Of a stretch of 64,000 nucleotides of DNA, positions 26,088 to 35,198 are shown in pieces. The stretch is from contig NZ_JAOEAL010000001.1 in assembly GCF_029835735.1 (NCBI RefSeq), positions 2,604,001 to 2,668,000 on the forward strand, given 5' to 3'. Positions within the stretch are counted from its first letter, which is position 1, and each line of letters opens with the position of its first letter. The position numbers were made by a program, and so were the translations under genes. The notes beneath the pieces were generated by a model that was given only the letters and a program-made list of their open reading frames with translations, ran no database searches and was not told where the DNA came from. The DNA is from Shewanella sp. GD04112. GTDB lineage: Bacteria > Pseudomonadota > Gammaproteobacteria > Enterobacterales > Shewanellaceae.

Positions 26088-28013
26088 CTATTGAACCACC
26101 GCTAATTTGCTAAAGAACACTTCGAGGCTAAAGGGCTTTTGCATAAAGATCACCTCAGGGAACTGTGCCAAATCAGGGATCTCGTGGCGATCATTCGCTG
26201 ATAGCATAAAGAACTGACATGCCCAAAAATGCTCAGCTTGGGCGATAACCATTTGCTTGATTAAGGCTAACCCGTCCGTATCCTTTAAGCGGTAATCGAC
26301 AATCACGATAAATGGTCGCTGGGTGCTAAATAATCTTAAAGCCTCTTCAGCCCGATCAGCACTGTGAATATGCGTAAAATGCGACTCGAGCACACTACGG
26401 CAAATCTCAAGATTAAATAAATTATCGTCGACCAAAAGTAATGACTGCTGTGCATAGTGATTTGTTGGCACTGGCACCCCGCAATGCAATTGACAGGGAA
26501 AGCGCAACAGTACGGTAGTGCCTTGCCCTTCCTGGCTGCGTAAACGTAATTTCCCACCTATCTGCTCTAATAAGCGCTTACAGGTATATAACCCAAGCCC
26601 CATTCCTGATATGCCGTGACTTGATACCGATTGATAATTAAAGGGCTCATCCAAAGCCTGTTTTGCCCGCCAAGACATGCCTTCACCAAAATCGCGGATT
26701 AATATCCTTAACATGGGGGAAGTCGAAACTTGTAGAGATAACATGGGCAAATCCATATAACAATGCACTTGCTCGCCAGTACTGTATTTAAAGGCATTAT
26801 TAATAATGTTAGTAATGAGTTGGAACAGTTTAGTGCCATCCAGCACCAGCCAGTCCGGTAAGGTATCACTAATAGTCACACTAAGGGTTTTACCTGAAGT
26901 GCTATTAAAGGCTCGATAGTATTCTTGAATTCGCTCGACATATTCCCGTAGGTTCACAGGGTGTTGGTCAAGCTGTAGCTTTCCCACCTCAGCCTTACTG
27001 TAATTTAAGGTATTTTCGGCAACTGAATAGAGTAAATTCGCTGACCAGATCATTTTATCGACGATCGTACTTAATGCTTTATCTTCTTGCTCTGCATGAT
27101 GCAACCTTAATTGCGCCTCCTGTCGCGAGAGGGTTTTCTTTAACAGCTTGCTATAACCGAGTAATGCGTTAATTGGTGTTCGGATCTCGTGGTTAATACT
27201 GGCGAGTAACGCTAACTTAGAGCGGTTTTCGCACTCAATACGTTGTACTACTTGTCGATGCCTCGCTTTCACAAACCACAGCACTGAAAATGCCAGCCCG
27301 AGCGACGCAATAGAAAGGATAATCACCAAGATTTCAATCACTTCGGCACGAGGAACTTGGTAGTAAACCTGTAGATTAAACTGAGTCTGATATTCGCTCA
27401 GTACCACAAACTGCTCATCGGAATAAGTAAATAGCCGCCAAAAGCCTACTGCAGGAGGCTTGTCACAGGCTGAACTTCGCACTATCGAGTGCTCAAATTG
27501 ATAGGTTACGCAAATGTTTTGTTCCTGATCGATGCGGGTCAAAATCCTTTTTTGCGAGATGGCATAGATAAGATAAGGCATGTTAGGTTCATCAATCTTA
27601 AGGGAGACGAGGAGATAATCCATTAATTGAGCCTGTAGCTCGCCTTGCTCAGTGCGATGCAGTTGTAGCCGTTGCAACTCGGAGAGTCGAGAAGGATCCG
27701 AGAGATACGCAAGTTGAAGATCCGGTCTTAAAGTAAAAGCCAGCGCCGATTTTATCCTCAATAGATCTTTAGCAAAGATTTCAAACTCTTGGGGTGACAC
27801 CGCCTCTGATGCATGAAAAAACGATCTGAGCGCATCCAGCATTATGCGATGCTGTAAAAACATATCCTGAGATGAGGCGAATACTGCTTGAGCTTTTTTT
27901 TGATAAACCGCTTTAAACTCGTGGGTTGTATGGGCCAGAGTCAAACAAATCAATAGCAAGGTAACCAGTAATCCCGTTAACAAATGAATACTCGGAGTAT
28001 ATTTACTGCCCAT
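26088..28013 (-). CDS. Hybrid sensor histidine kinase
   Basis: A 641-residue kinase. Membrane helices at about 10-30 and 225-248 enclose a periplasmic sensor of roughly 190 residues that I do not recognise. HisKA follows with the phospho-acceptor H275 in SINHEIRTPINALLGY. The ATPase domain has NIINNAFKYS (N box), DFGEGMS (G1) and GMGLGLYTCKRL (G2). A C-terminal receiver has LLLVDDNLFNLE, and IVDYRLKDTDG with the acceptor Asp. The start is ATG 28013 behind GGAGG; the frame opens 18 bases earlier at 28031. It overlaps the Hpt-like gene by 11 bases. It is the last of an overlapping operon with an Hpt-like protein, a REC-EAL protein and an XRE regulator, so it probably feeds a phosphorelay that sets c-di-GMP breakdown. 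Confidence 0.9.
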   Translation of the reverse strand: MGSKYTPSIHLLTGLLVTLLLICLTLAHTTHEFKAVYQKKAQAVFASSQDMFLQHRIMLDALRSFFHASEAVSPQEFEIFAKDLLRIKSALAFTLRPDLQLAYLSDPSRLSELQRLQLHRTEQGELQAQLMDYLLVSLKIDEPNMPYLIYAISQKRILTRIDQEQNICVTYQFEHSIVRSSACDKPPAVGFWRLFTYSDEQFVVLSEYQTQFNLQVYYQVPRAEVIEILVIILSIASLGLAFSVLWFVKARHRQVVQRIECENRSKLALLASINHEIRTPINALLGYSKLLKKTLSRQEAQLRLHHAEQEDKALSTIVDKMIWSANLLYSVAENTLNYSKAEVGKLQLDQHPVNLREYVERIQEYYRAFNSTSGKTLSVTISDTLPDWLVLDGTKLFQLITNIINNAFKYSTGEQVHCYMDLPMLSLQVSTSPMLRILIRDFGEGMSWRAKQALDEPFNYQSVSSHGISGMGLGLYTCKRLLEQIGGKLRLRSQEGQGTTVLLRFPCQLHCGVPVPTNHYAQQSLLLVDDNLFNLEICRSVLESHFTHIHSADRAEEALRLFSTQRPFIVIVDYRLKDTDGLALIKQMVIAQAEHFWACQFFMLSANDRHEIPDLAQFPEVIFMQKPFSLEVFFSKLAVVQ

Positions 28014-28311
28014 GGTTTTCCTCCCGAACAACCTTAAGCAATAGTCTGACTCGCGCCATCAAGGGTTCGATGGATGTTATGCTTGGGACGGATAAGATCT
28101 CGTGTAAGGCGAGACAACGGGTTATACCTAAAAAACTATGTTTAAGTTCAGCAATACTCTCACCTAAAGTGAGTTGCATCAGTTGATGATGTAAACAGTC
28201 AAGTTCAGTGAGTAAGGCTCGCCTAAGCACTTGCTGTTGAACGGGGGAGTATTGGCTCATAAAAAACCATACTGCCCGCCGTACTTGAGGCTCCAATACA
28301 TCACTGTGCAT
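28003..28311 (-). CDS. Small helical protein, probable degenerate Hpt domain
   Basis: A 102-residue, all-helical protein. The segment AELKHSFLGITRCLAL resembles the Hpt core HxLKGxxxxxG: the His and the following Gly are in place, but the conserved Lys is replaced by Leu. It overlaps the REC-EAL gene by 11 bases and the hybrid kinase by 11 bases. A small Hpt between a hybrid kinase and a receiver protein would be the missing step of a His-Asp-His-Asp relay. The domain call is a reading of one short motif and could be wrong; it could also be an adaptor without phosphate transfer. Confidence 0.5.
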   Translation of the reverse strand: MHSDVLEPQVRRAVWFFMSQYSPVQQQVLRRALLTELDCLHHQLMQLTLGESIAELKHSFLGITRCLALHEILSVPSITSIEPLMARVRLLLKVVREENHGQ

Positions 28312-29503
28312 GCATTAATTCGCCCTGATATTGGCCTATCCAGTCAATAAGATATCGACCTTCAATGGGAGGGCTATACAAATAGCCTTGTGCCACATCA
28401 CATCCTAGGGCAGTCAAAATAGCCTCAATGGCCGCTGTTTCTACCCCCTCTGCGACCACTTTGACATGCATCTTCTGCGCAAGGGCAATGGTTGACTCAA
28501 CAATCAGATAATGTTGATGATTGATATCCATATCAGAGACAAAACTTTTATCGATTTTGATTTCTTTAAACGGAATAGCATCGAGGCGATCGTAGGTGGA
28601 ATAGCTTTTGCCAAAATCATCGAGGGAAATATCAATATTGTTAATAATCAGCCGTGCAATTGAATTGAGCACTCTATCCTGATTGATGATCTCTTGGGAT
28701 TCGGTCAACTCTAACATCAACCGAATACCATCATGATTCCGGCTTGATTCAATAATGTATTCAATCAACTCATCGCAGGTAAGATCGTCGGCAGTAATAT
28801 TAATCGATAGTGAATACTTGGCTAAGAGAGGCTGACGTAACCAACATTGCAACGCTTGAGAAATCACCATACGAGTGAAAACGCTATTTAGGCCCTGCTG
28901 ATTGATTAAGGGTAAAAACGCATCGGGGTAAATATACCCATGATGACGATCGCACAGTCGCGATAACACCTCAAACCCCACGATTTCCTGAGTGATTAAG
29001 TTAATCTTAGGCTGATAACAGAGGATCAACTGCTCATCTTTAAGTAGTTGCTGCACATTGATATTTGCATGCCGCTGACGTCGATTAGCCTGATTGTCTG
29101 GCTCAATATCTTCGGCTTCTGTTGCCAGTAATGGGGTTAAGATATCGCTCGCATTAACAGGTTTGGCAAACACGCCAACCAAGTTGAGTCTCAAGGTATG
29201 AATAATGCAATCAACCAATTCCAGTGTGCGTTTATCGGAGGAACTGATCACCGCAATAGGCACAGTCAGCCAACGAGGCGTTGTCGCCAGCATATTAATG
29301 ACAGCGATACCATCCCCCTGCTCCATTTTTAAATCGATAATCACTAAGTCGAGTGATACATCCAGCGCCATCAGCAACTCTATCCCTTGGTTGCCATTAC
29401 TCGCCTCATAAATATGGATATCGTCCTCAGCTAAATACCGATGAATATCTGCTTTGAGCGTCTCACGGATAAATTTTTGATCATCGATGATAAGTATATT
29501 CAT
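28301..29503 (-). CDS. REC-EAL response regulator (c-di-GMP phosphodiesterase)
   Basis: A 400-residue protein. The receiver at 1-125 has DD at 7-8 and the phospho-acceptor D57 (LVIIDLKM). The EAL domain begins at about 145; the signature reads EVL rather than EAL (FEVLSRL). The other key residues are present: SINIT (Asn), LELTES (Glu), DISLDDFG (Asp pair), EIKIDKSF (Lys), VVAEGVET (Glu) and AQGYLY (Gln). It therefore looks like an active phosphodiesterase that linearises c-di-GMP when phosphorylated. It overlaps the upstream XRE gene as ATGA. Regulators of the RocR type have the same layout. Confidence 0.9.
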   Translation of the reverse strand: MNILIIDDQKFIRETLKADIHRYLAEDDIHIYEASNGNQGIELLMALDVSLDLVIIDLKMEQGDGIAVINMLATTPRWLTVPIAVISSSDKRTLELVDCIIHTLRLNLVGVFAKPVNASDILTPLLATEAEDIEPDNQANRRQRHANINVQQLLKDEQLILCYQPKINLITQEIVGFEVLSRLCDRHHGYIYPDAFLPLINQQGLNSVFTRMVISQALQCWLRQPLLAKYSLSINITADDLTCDELIEYIIESSRNHDGIRLMLELTESQEIINQDRVLNSIARLIINNIDISLDDFGKSYSTYDRLDAIPFKEIKIDKSFVSDMDINHQHYLIVESTIALAQKMHVKVVAEGVETAAIEAILTALGCDVAQGYLYSPPIEGRYLIDWIGQYQGELMHAQ

Positions 29504-30480
29504 ATGCTGGTCCCTAACTGCATAAAGAAAATGGGATCGATTGTCTGTGACTTAGCCGAAGGAATGACAGACAATTTCAGCAAATTTCGATTCGCCATCA
29601 CTTCGGTTCGACTTGCAAAAAAGGAGTAATTTTTTAAGGGTTTATGATAGTTATCTAAGGTTCGGATCTTAAAAAGCGGTAATTTAAACTGGGTGAGTTT
29701 ACGCTTTAAGGCTTCATCACAAATGCTAAAACTTAAGTACTTGATCGAGCGACTTAAGGCCATCTTATGGAGGTAAACAGACATCATGTAGTTCTCAATA
29801 TGTGGCGTCACCCCAAAGGATGAAAACACCATCAAGGTATCGGGAATCGACTGGGAGTGATGGCCTATGACTTCGAATAAATCCACCTCGTCATTCATAA
29901 ATTCGAGCGCAACCTTAGCCTGAGTGCGGCAAAACAGACTATGCCCCACGATCTGCTCACCAAAACTAAAGGCGACCACCAGCGATAATCCGCAAATGAA
30001 GGGCTGAGTTAATTGACGATTCGTCAAGGAAAGCCGTGGATTACTCTCATAAACCAAGCTCAACTGCAGCAAGGTCATAAAGTTGTCATCCTGACTATCA
30101 ATAAACTCGACGCGATAGGGTTTATTTCGATAGTAAGGATGTTCACTACGCTCGATACTGGACTCAAATAAATTGATCAGTGATAAGCCTTCATGGATAA
30201 ACGTTTTATCTTCACGATAAATATCAAATAGTTCAGAGCCAAAAATTTCGACAATTTCCGCCTGCTTGGCCAATGAGGGAATATTCACCCCGCGTTCCCA
30301 GCGGCTGATAGTGATGGCATCTAAGGTATCGAACAAACAACTCTTTTGCCGTAGCTGGCAACATAGCTCTTCCTGAGACAACTGGTTTTCAGTGCGAGTG
30401 TGTTTTAAGAAATTGGAGAATGTCTGTGCACTAGTTTTGCTTGGATAGGAGATAGGCGTACAAATCATAACGTGTTCCAT
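29500..30480 (-). CDS. XRE-type HTH regulator with an unknown C-terminal domain
   Basis: A 326-residue protein, or 322 if it starts at the second Met (MICTPIS). Residues about 20-85 are an XRE helix-turn-helix: NFLKHTRTENQLSQEELCCQL, then ITISRWERGVNIPSLAKQAEI. The remaining 230 residues form a mixed domain I do not recognise, with a possible acyltransferase-like look (QPFICGLSLVVAFSFGEQIVGHSLFCRTQAKVALEF). It overlaps the 64-residue upstream gene by 50 bases and the REC-EAL gene by four. It probably sets transcription of this signalling operon or of a target of the relay. The HTH is seen; the target is unknown. Confidence 0.8.
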   Translation of the reverse strand: MEHVMICTPISYPSKTSAQTFSNFLKHTRTENQLSQEELCCQLRQKSCLFDTLDAITISRWERGVNIPSLAKQAEIVEIFGSELFDIYREDKTFIHEGLSLINLFESSIERSEHPYYRNKPYRVEFIDSQDDNFMTLLQLSLVYESNPRLSLTNRQLTQPFICGLSLVVAFSFGEQIVGHSLFCRTQAKVALEFMNDEVDLFEVIGHHSQSIPDTLMVFSSFGVTPHIENYMMSVYLHKMALSRSIKYLSFSICDEALKRKLTQFKLPLFKIRTLDNYHKPLKNYSFFASRTEVMANRNLLKLSVIPSAKSQTIDPIFFMQLGTSI

Positions 30481-30625
30481 CAGTCTTTTTTATTTTCTCA
30501 AGCAGCTCCATATATGTCTCATGGTTCACATCATCTATTGGCTCTGGATGTCTTAGGGTATAAATAATCCAAATGCGTTGCTGTTCTTCCACAAAATAGA
30601 GCCCCGTGATTTTCTCTTCTTGCAT
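30431..30625 (-). CDS. Small 64-residue protein, first gene of the signalling operon
   Basis: It starts with ATG at 30625 behind GGAGG (spacing eight). The product reads MQEEKITGLYFVEEQ, then IWIIYTLRHPEPIDDVNHETYMELLEKIKK and ends YAYLLSKQN. The composition is that of a real, compact soluble protein: beta strands first, then a helix. It overlaps the start of the XRE gene by 50 bases in another frame, which is large but supported by the good ribosome site. I recognise no family. A longer frame back to 30796 has no ribosome site and crosses noncoding sequence. Confidence 0.5.
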   Translation of the reverse strand: MQEEKITGLYFVEEQQRIWIIYTLRHPEPIDDVNHETYMELLEKIKKTDGTRYDLYAYLLSKQN

Positions 30626-30794
30626 CACTTGTCCCTCCATTTGCTCCGAGTCGTAACCATGCGTTTGCCACAGGAATTGCAGTATAAATGCCAGCTTTAA
30701 CCTAAAACCATGGCACAGTAACATTGGACAACGAAAAAAAGTGTCTAGTGATACGTACGGTAATTTCGAGCAAATAACAACCAATAAAGCATGC

Positions 30795-30822
30795 AAAAAA
30801 AGCCGAGCTATTCTCGGCTTTT
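30795..30822 (-). terminator. Rho-independent terminator after the Bcr/CflA gene
   Basis: Arms AAGCCGAG (30800-30807) and CTCGGCTT (30813-30820) pair around a five-base loop. Reading on the minus strand a run of seven T follows the stem, so it ends the transporter transcript. Confidence 0.85.
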
Positions 30823-30845
30823 AATGGACGATAATGGAGCTGAGG

Positions 30846-32054
30846 CTATTTGTTATCTGCTCTAATGGAGAGAATAAATAGCAGTGATAGTGACGCCGAG
30901 ATCAAAATATAACTACAGATCACCAGCGTAGTACCCGAGGGCAACAGCCAAATCAACAGACTGACTAAGGCACTTAAGAACAGACTCTCAATGGCATAAT
31001 ACAGAGCGGTTGCCAGCCCCGCAGAATGGGAAAACGCCGCTAAGGCACCATTAGCGGTTACGGCGCAGGTTAAGGCGATATGCACTCCGATGAAATACAT
31101 AGGCAGCATAAAGCCAAGTAAACTCAGCCCATTTAGCCATTCCAGCCCATACAATAAGCCGCTACTTAGCATCATGCCAATCAAGCCTCTTAGCACAGTT
31201 CCCTGTGTGCCCCAACGTTTGACAAGATGCTTAACAAAGCGGGTGGTGATTATCATGACTATCGCAACCGAGCCAAACCACAGGCTAAAGGTCACCTTAT
31301 CGAGTCCTAATTTGTCCATCAGTATGCTCGGTGATGCCGAAAAATAGACAAAGAAGGCCCCCATGGCCGTGGCGTAGGCCAAGGTATAGCCTAAAAACGC
31401 CTTAGCGCGAATGATGTTAAAACATCTCGACCACTCAAAGGGATGGGTCTGCGCTGGGCGGGTTTCAGGCCATTTCAGTAAGGCATGCAAGCCTACTAGG
31501 GCAGCAAATATCGCTAAGGTGTAGAAGATCCCTCGCCAATGCCAAAGCCCATCGATAAGCGAGCCAATAAAAGGTGCTACCACAGGCACGGCCGCGAGCA
31601 CTGAGCCCATAATGGCATAGATAACGACGCCTTCTTCCCTATCGGCAAACACATCTCGCACTGTCGCAAATGCCGCCACTAGCACGGCCGAGGCGCTCAG
31701 TGCCTGGACAATCCGAAGGAGCAGAAACACACTGAAGCTGTCGGTCAATGCCATCGCCAAACTGGAACCTGCGTAAACTAAGGCTCCGGCAATCACCACT
31801 CGCCTGCGCCCTATTGCGTCGGATAGCGGTCCAAATAGCAACTGGCCTAAGCCTAAAATCGCCATATAGAGGGTTAAAGTCAGCTGCATTTGACCTTGGC
31901 TAACACTAAAACTCTGGCGAATATCATTGATGGCAGGCAGATACAGATCCATGCCAAGAGAAGCGAGTAAATCGAAGGGAATAAGTAATAGAAGTGAGTA
32001 CGCAAAGGTATAATTCCATTTGCGGTCTTGCGGGTTTTGATTAATTTTTGTCAT
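30846..32054 (-). CDS. Bcr/CflA-type drug-resistance transporter (MFS)
   Basis: A 402-residue membrane protein with 12 hydrophobic segments. The opening LGMDLYLPAINDIRQSF and the motif GQLLFGPLSDAIGRRRVVIAG (MFS motif A) are those of the Bcr/CflA drug:proton antiporters. The start is ATG 32054; an upstream TTG at 32066 would add four residues and lies inside an inverted repeat. It is a single gene with its own terminator and a 10-bp inverted repeat just before the start. The substrate cannot be told: bicyclomycin, sulfonamides, chloramphenicol and purines are known for relatives. Confidence 0.9.
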   Translation of the reverse strand: MTKINQNPQDRKWNYTFAYSLLLLIPFDLLASLGMDLYLPAINDIRQSFSVSQGQMQLTLTLYMAILGLGQLLFGPLSDAIGRRRVVIAGALVYAGSSLAMALTDSFSVFLLLRIVQALSASAVLVAAFATVRDVFADREEGVVIYAIMGSVLAAVPVVAPFIGSLIDGLWHWRGIFYTLAIFAALVGLHALLKWPETRPAQTHPFEWSRCFNIIRAKAFLGYTLAYATAMGAFFVYFSASPSILMDKLGLDKVTFSLWFGSVAIVMIITTRFVKHLVKRWGTQGTVLRGLIGMMLSSGLLYGLEWLNGLSLLGFMLPMYFIGVHIALTCAVTANGALAAFSHSAGLATALYYAIESLFLSALVSLLIWLLPSGTTLVICSYILISASLSLLFILSIRADNK

Positions 32055-32060
32055 GTTAAA

Positions 32061-32100
32061 ATCCAATTATTGCTATGAATGTTTACAGCGATAATTGGAT
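32061..32100. promoter_or_regulatory. Inverted repeat upstream of the Bcr/CflA gene
   Basis: Perfect 10-bp arms ATCCAATTAT (32061-32070) and ATAATTGGAT (32091-32100) lie around a 20-base spacer, six bases before the start codon. It could be an operator for a dimeric regulator or an mRNA hairpin that hides the ribosome site. Confidence 0.5.
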
Positions 32101-32448
32101 AAAAGGCACCGCCCTCTTCATCTTTAACCTCCGTTTTTAACCTGTCGAATAACTTATTACTGTTCTGGCTGCGTACTTATTACAACGCCTGTTACCGCAC
32201 GAGTCACCATGCATCTTGCAGTACAAGATGGCGGATCATGGCACAAATCCCCCCTCGATTGCTATGACTTATTCCCCAATCAGCCCCCAATCGCCACTGA
32301 GTTTATAAATGACTGAATATGCTTTAATTTGCATAAATAAAAATATAACTCCGGGGATTCTTCTAACCATTATGCAAAATCGCGAATATCCATTCAAAAA
32401 CAGTTGAAATTGTTACTGTTTTGAGCCGTAAATACTTATCGCGCTTGC
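32101..32448. other. Intergenic gap between the transporter and the AraC gene
   Basis: About 350 bases with no gene recognised. The promoter of the transporter should be in the left part. A small hairpin with 7-bp arms CATCTTG/CAAGATG lies at 32212-32230. No terminator for the AraC gene was clear. Confidence 0.35.
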
Positions 32449-33603
32449 TTAGGCGAGCCAAAAGCGGAAATAGGCGGGTAATTGGCCAGTCCAGCGTTTG
32501 AAGGAACGTCTAAAATTACTGGCGTCACTGAAGGATAAGGAATGCGCAATGCTATTGGCATCCTGCTCTGGCTCGGCGAGAAAATACAGCGCCTTAATCA
32601 AACGGGATTCATCGACTAATTGTCCGTAACTCAGCCCCATCTCCCCAAGACGCCGTTTTAACGTGGCAGGACTCATCTCTAACAATTGCGCCATTTCCGG
32701 CAGGCTTAATGTATTTTGCATCAATTTAAGGCGGATCCCAGCCGCTAATCCATGGCGAAACCCATGCGCGAGCAAGGCTTGACGGGCATTCTTGGCCATC
32801 GTCAGTTGCGGCCTTAACACAGTACTCGCAAGCGGCTCGTTAAAATGGCGATCCAATGTACTCGCATTAGGGTGATCCCAAGGTTGCAACGCAGCGAGCT
32901 TATTCGGCGGCTTTGTATATTTGGAGCCTGCAAAATCGATCGCATGGGTCTCGGAGTGGCTTGCAAACAACAGAGGTTGGCACAACAGGGATTTTGCCAT
33001 CGAAATCCGGCAAAGTGGCGCATTAAAACTTAACTCAGTGCCGAAATACTTATAGTAATGGGCTAAGTTCGCTGGTGCGGGGTAAGGAAAACTGATACTG
33101 CCGCGCCATGCTTGGCCAAGTAATTGTTTGCAGCATGCCGTGAGGGACGACAGGCTTAATTCGATGAAAAACTGTTTGTGCTGCTGCATACCTAGGTCGA
33201 GGCTGAGTAGAAAGTGCCATTCCTGCTCTCCTTGCCAGCGCCAAGTTTGCAGCCAAGGTTGTGTGAGCCAATGATATTTATGCCAAAAATGCCCGAGCGA
33301 CTTCAGATCCCGCGCGCAAAATATCCCCGCCGTGAGCGCGCCACTTTGGGATGGCAGCCACAGCTGACCCAATAAGAAACTTAAATCACCACTTGGCCAC
33401 AGGGATAAGGCATTGTCCAGCAGCCGAGATAACTGCTTTGGACTAATAAGGTGATCGGGTTTACGAATGTCTGCGGTAAAAATCCCTGTGCCCCGTAACA
33501 ACTTATCGCTATCGAGCCCACGTTGCTTAAAAAGCCCAACGATGCTCGCCACCAGCAATTGGCTGTCGATACATTTATCCTGCCAAGTGGCGAGCGCGCG
33601 CAT
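32449..33603 (-). CDS. AraC-family transcriptional regulator
   Basis: A 384-residue regulator. The N-terminal 200 residues have the ligand-binding domain typical of OruR/ToxT-like AraC proteins (LLRGTGIFTADIRKPDHLISPKQLSRLLDNAL). The C-terminal 100 residues carry two helix-turn-helix units: LSLPEMAQLLEMSPATLKRRL and DANSIAHSLSFSDASNFRRSFKRWTGQLP. It overlaps the upstream membrane GGDEF gene as ATGA, so the two are made together, an uncommon pairing that suggests a membrane signal or c-di-GMP acts with this regulator. The targets are unknown; the nearby transporter and the unlinked TonB-phytase pair are candidates only by distance. Confidence 0.88.
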   Translation of the reverse strand: MRALATWQDKCIDSQLLVASIVGLFKQRGLDSDKLLRGTGIFTADIRKPDHLISPKQLSRLLDNALSLWPSGDLSFLLGQLWLPSQSGALTAGIFCARDLKSLGHFWHKYHWLTQPWLQTWRWQGEQEWHFLLSLDLGMQQHKQFFIELSLSSLTACCKQLLGQAWRGSISFPYPAPANLAHYYKYFGTELSFNAPLCRISMAKSLLCQPLLFASHSETHAIDFAGSKYTKPPNKLAALQPWDHPNASTLDRHFNEPLASTVLRPQLTMAKNARQALLAHGFRHGLAAGIRLKLMQNTLSLPEMAQLLEMSPATLKRRLGEMGLSYGQLVDESRLIKALYFLAEPEQDANSIAHSLSFSDASNFRRSFKRWTGQLPAYFRFWLA

Positions 33604-34634
33604 CAGTTAAGCTCACCCAAGGTCGACGAATTTTGAATGTTACTCGCTTGAGCCGGTGTAGCTGCCGGACTACGACTCTCTTTTTGCTGTGACATTTTTT
33701 GATTCAACAATTGCAGCAGCGTAGCGGCCTCTTCCTTGGCAGACGTTTTATGCGTTTGCAACGGCAATACTTTAGGTGATGGCAGTGCCCAGACCACGGA
33801 GGCGCTACAACCGAACGCACTAATACCCTGCTGTATCTGCTCCGCCATCACACTCACTAGGGGCGGTATCGCACCGCGCAACAGAATGATAAAGCGATCA
33901 CCAGCGTAGCGACAGACTAAATCCTGATTCCTAAGGGTTGAGCTTAACCACAATGCCAACTGCGACAAGAGCCTATCACCCTCTTCAATCCCTTGATTTT
34001 GGTTATATTGATGAAAATTATCGATATCAAGCATAATCAGACCAAATGCTTGATTTTGCGATAATTGTTTTATTAAATGATGTTCAAAGGCTTTAGCATC
34101 ATTGAGCAAGGTTAAGCCATCGGTTAACTGATGTTCACGGTGAAATTGCTCCCGAGTTTGCAACTGGCGATTGACGACGGTTTGCTCATCTCGCCATAGC
34201 CATAGGCCACAGGTCAGCACCAGCAGCCCAACTGGCGTGGGCATCTTTTCAAACCAGTTATATACAGGAATGGTTTTGACGATAAAAATCTCATCCAGCA
34301 AATCTAAATAGCAGCCCAAGCAGTAACTTGAGAGGCCAGCGATCAACAGATTTGTCACCCGGCCAGAGGGGCGAACAGACACTATCACCATCAACCAACA
34401 CATACCGAGGATAAATAAGGCGCCCTCGGTAATGACATCAAACCAATCCACCGCCGCCACGGTTTTTGCCGTGGTGCTTTGCCAAAGAAACAGCGGCACG
34501 ATAAAGATAATAAGCAGACTTAAGCCATAGACGCTGGCGAGCCGTAATGATTTTGCAGAAGTTCCCAAAATACACACCTTGTTCTGTGAAGCCCAAACGG
34601 GCAAATACAACGTTAATGCTTTATGGGATGGCAA
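33603..34634 (-). CDS. Membrane protein with degenerate GGDEF domain
   Basis: A 343-residue protein with about five hydrophobic segments in the first 165 residues and a GGDEF-fold domain after that (DGLTLLNDAKAFEHHL, IMLDIDNFHQYNQNQG). The signature reads AGDRF instead of GG(D/E)EF, with the catalytic Glu replaced by Arg, so it probably does not make c-di-GMP. The inhibitory-site motif RxxD (RNQD) is kept five residues before it, so it may bind c-di-GMP as a sensor. Its C-terminal tail is polar and disordered-looking. The AraC gene follows with an ATGA overlap. Confidence 0.82.
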   Translation of the reverse strand: MPSHKALTLYLPVWASQNKVCILGTSAKSLRLASVYGLSLLIIFIVPLFLWQSTTAKTVAAVDWFDVITEGALFILGMCWLMVIVSVRPSGRVTNLLIAGLSSYCLGCYLDLLDEIFIVKTIPVYNWFEKMPTPVGLLVLTCGLWLWRDEQTVVNRQLQTREQFHREHQLTDGLTLLNDAKAFEHHLIKQLSQNQAFGLIMLDIDNFHQYNQNQGIEEGDRLLSQLALWLSSTLRNQDLVCRYAGDRFIILLRGAIPPLVSVMAEQIQQGISAFGCSASVVWALPSPKVLPLQTHKTSAKEEAATLLQLLNQKMSQQKESRSPAATPAQASNIQNSSTLGELN

Positions 34635-35198
34635 GTTAGCGGGCTTTTATGACAACGCCGTGACGCCATTTAGTGGCGCCCAACTAATAAACATAAACAA
34701 ATCAAACTTAATGTATTGAATTTAATAAAATAAAAATCTTAACCACATACTATTCGTGCCGACCACAGCGGCAAATTAGCTCAGGCACTTTTCAGTGGTA
34801 AGGATAAAAAAACCATATTGAGCTGATTGATGCTGAACTCTATGTCTGCGCGGGCTTTACTAAACCTTTGCTGCATCTCTTTGCTTTTCGACCGACAGCG
34901 ATATAACGCTTTATAAATAAAGCCATTATTGCCAATCATACTCTTCATATCTGCATCATTGCTGAGCGATTTTGATTAATCCATGCCTATTTTTTTGCGA
35001 TGATTTTCCAGCGTCATTTTGGCTCACTCACGGCCGAAAAGCGCCATTTTCGTCCGTTAACAAGCGCCAAACACGGTAGATCAATTATCCCGTCACAAAT
35101 CTGACATTTTGCTCCCCTAACTTGGCCGCCATCACAAATAGGCCTTCACCCAAGGCTTGCAATAACACTCAACAGAAACAACTTAAACGGAACTCAAG
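34635..35198. other. Divergent intergenic region upstream of the TonB-phytase pair
   Basis: About 560 bases, AT-rich in the left half. No gene was recognised. It should hold the promoter of the GGDEF-AraC pair on the left and, on the right, the Pho box with its -10 box. Confidence 0.45.
35090..35107 (+). promoter_or_regulatory. Pho box upstream of the TonB receptor and phytase
   Basis: CCGTCAC-AAAT-CTGACAT matches the PhoB repeat (CTGTCAT-A/T4-CTGTCAT) at 15 of 18 positions, with the proper four-base AT linker. A weak -10 box, TAACTT (35118-35123), follows ten bases later, which is the usual geometry for PhoB activation. TCACAAAT recurs at 35132-35139. Confidence 0.65.

Noticed and set aside
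30626..30796. N-terminal extension of the 64-residue protein to 121 residues
   Set aside because: The extension lacks a ribosome site and the ATG at 30625 has a strong GGAGG.
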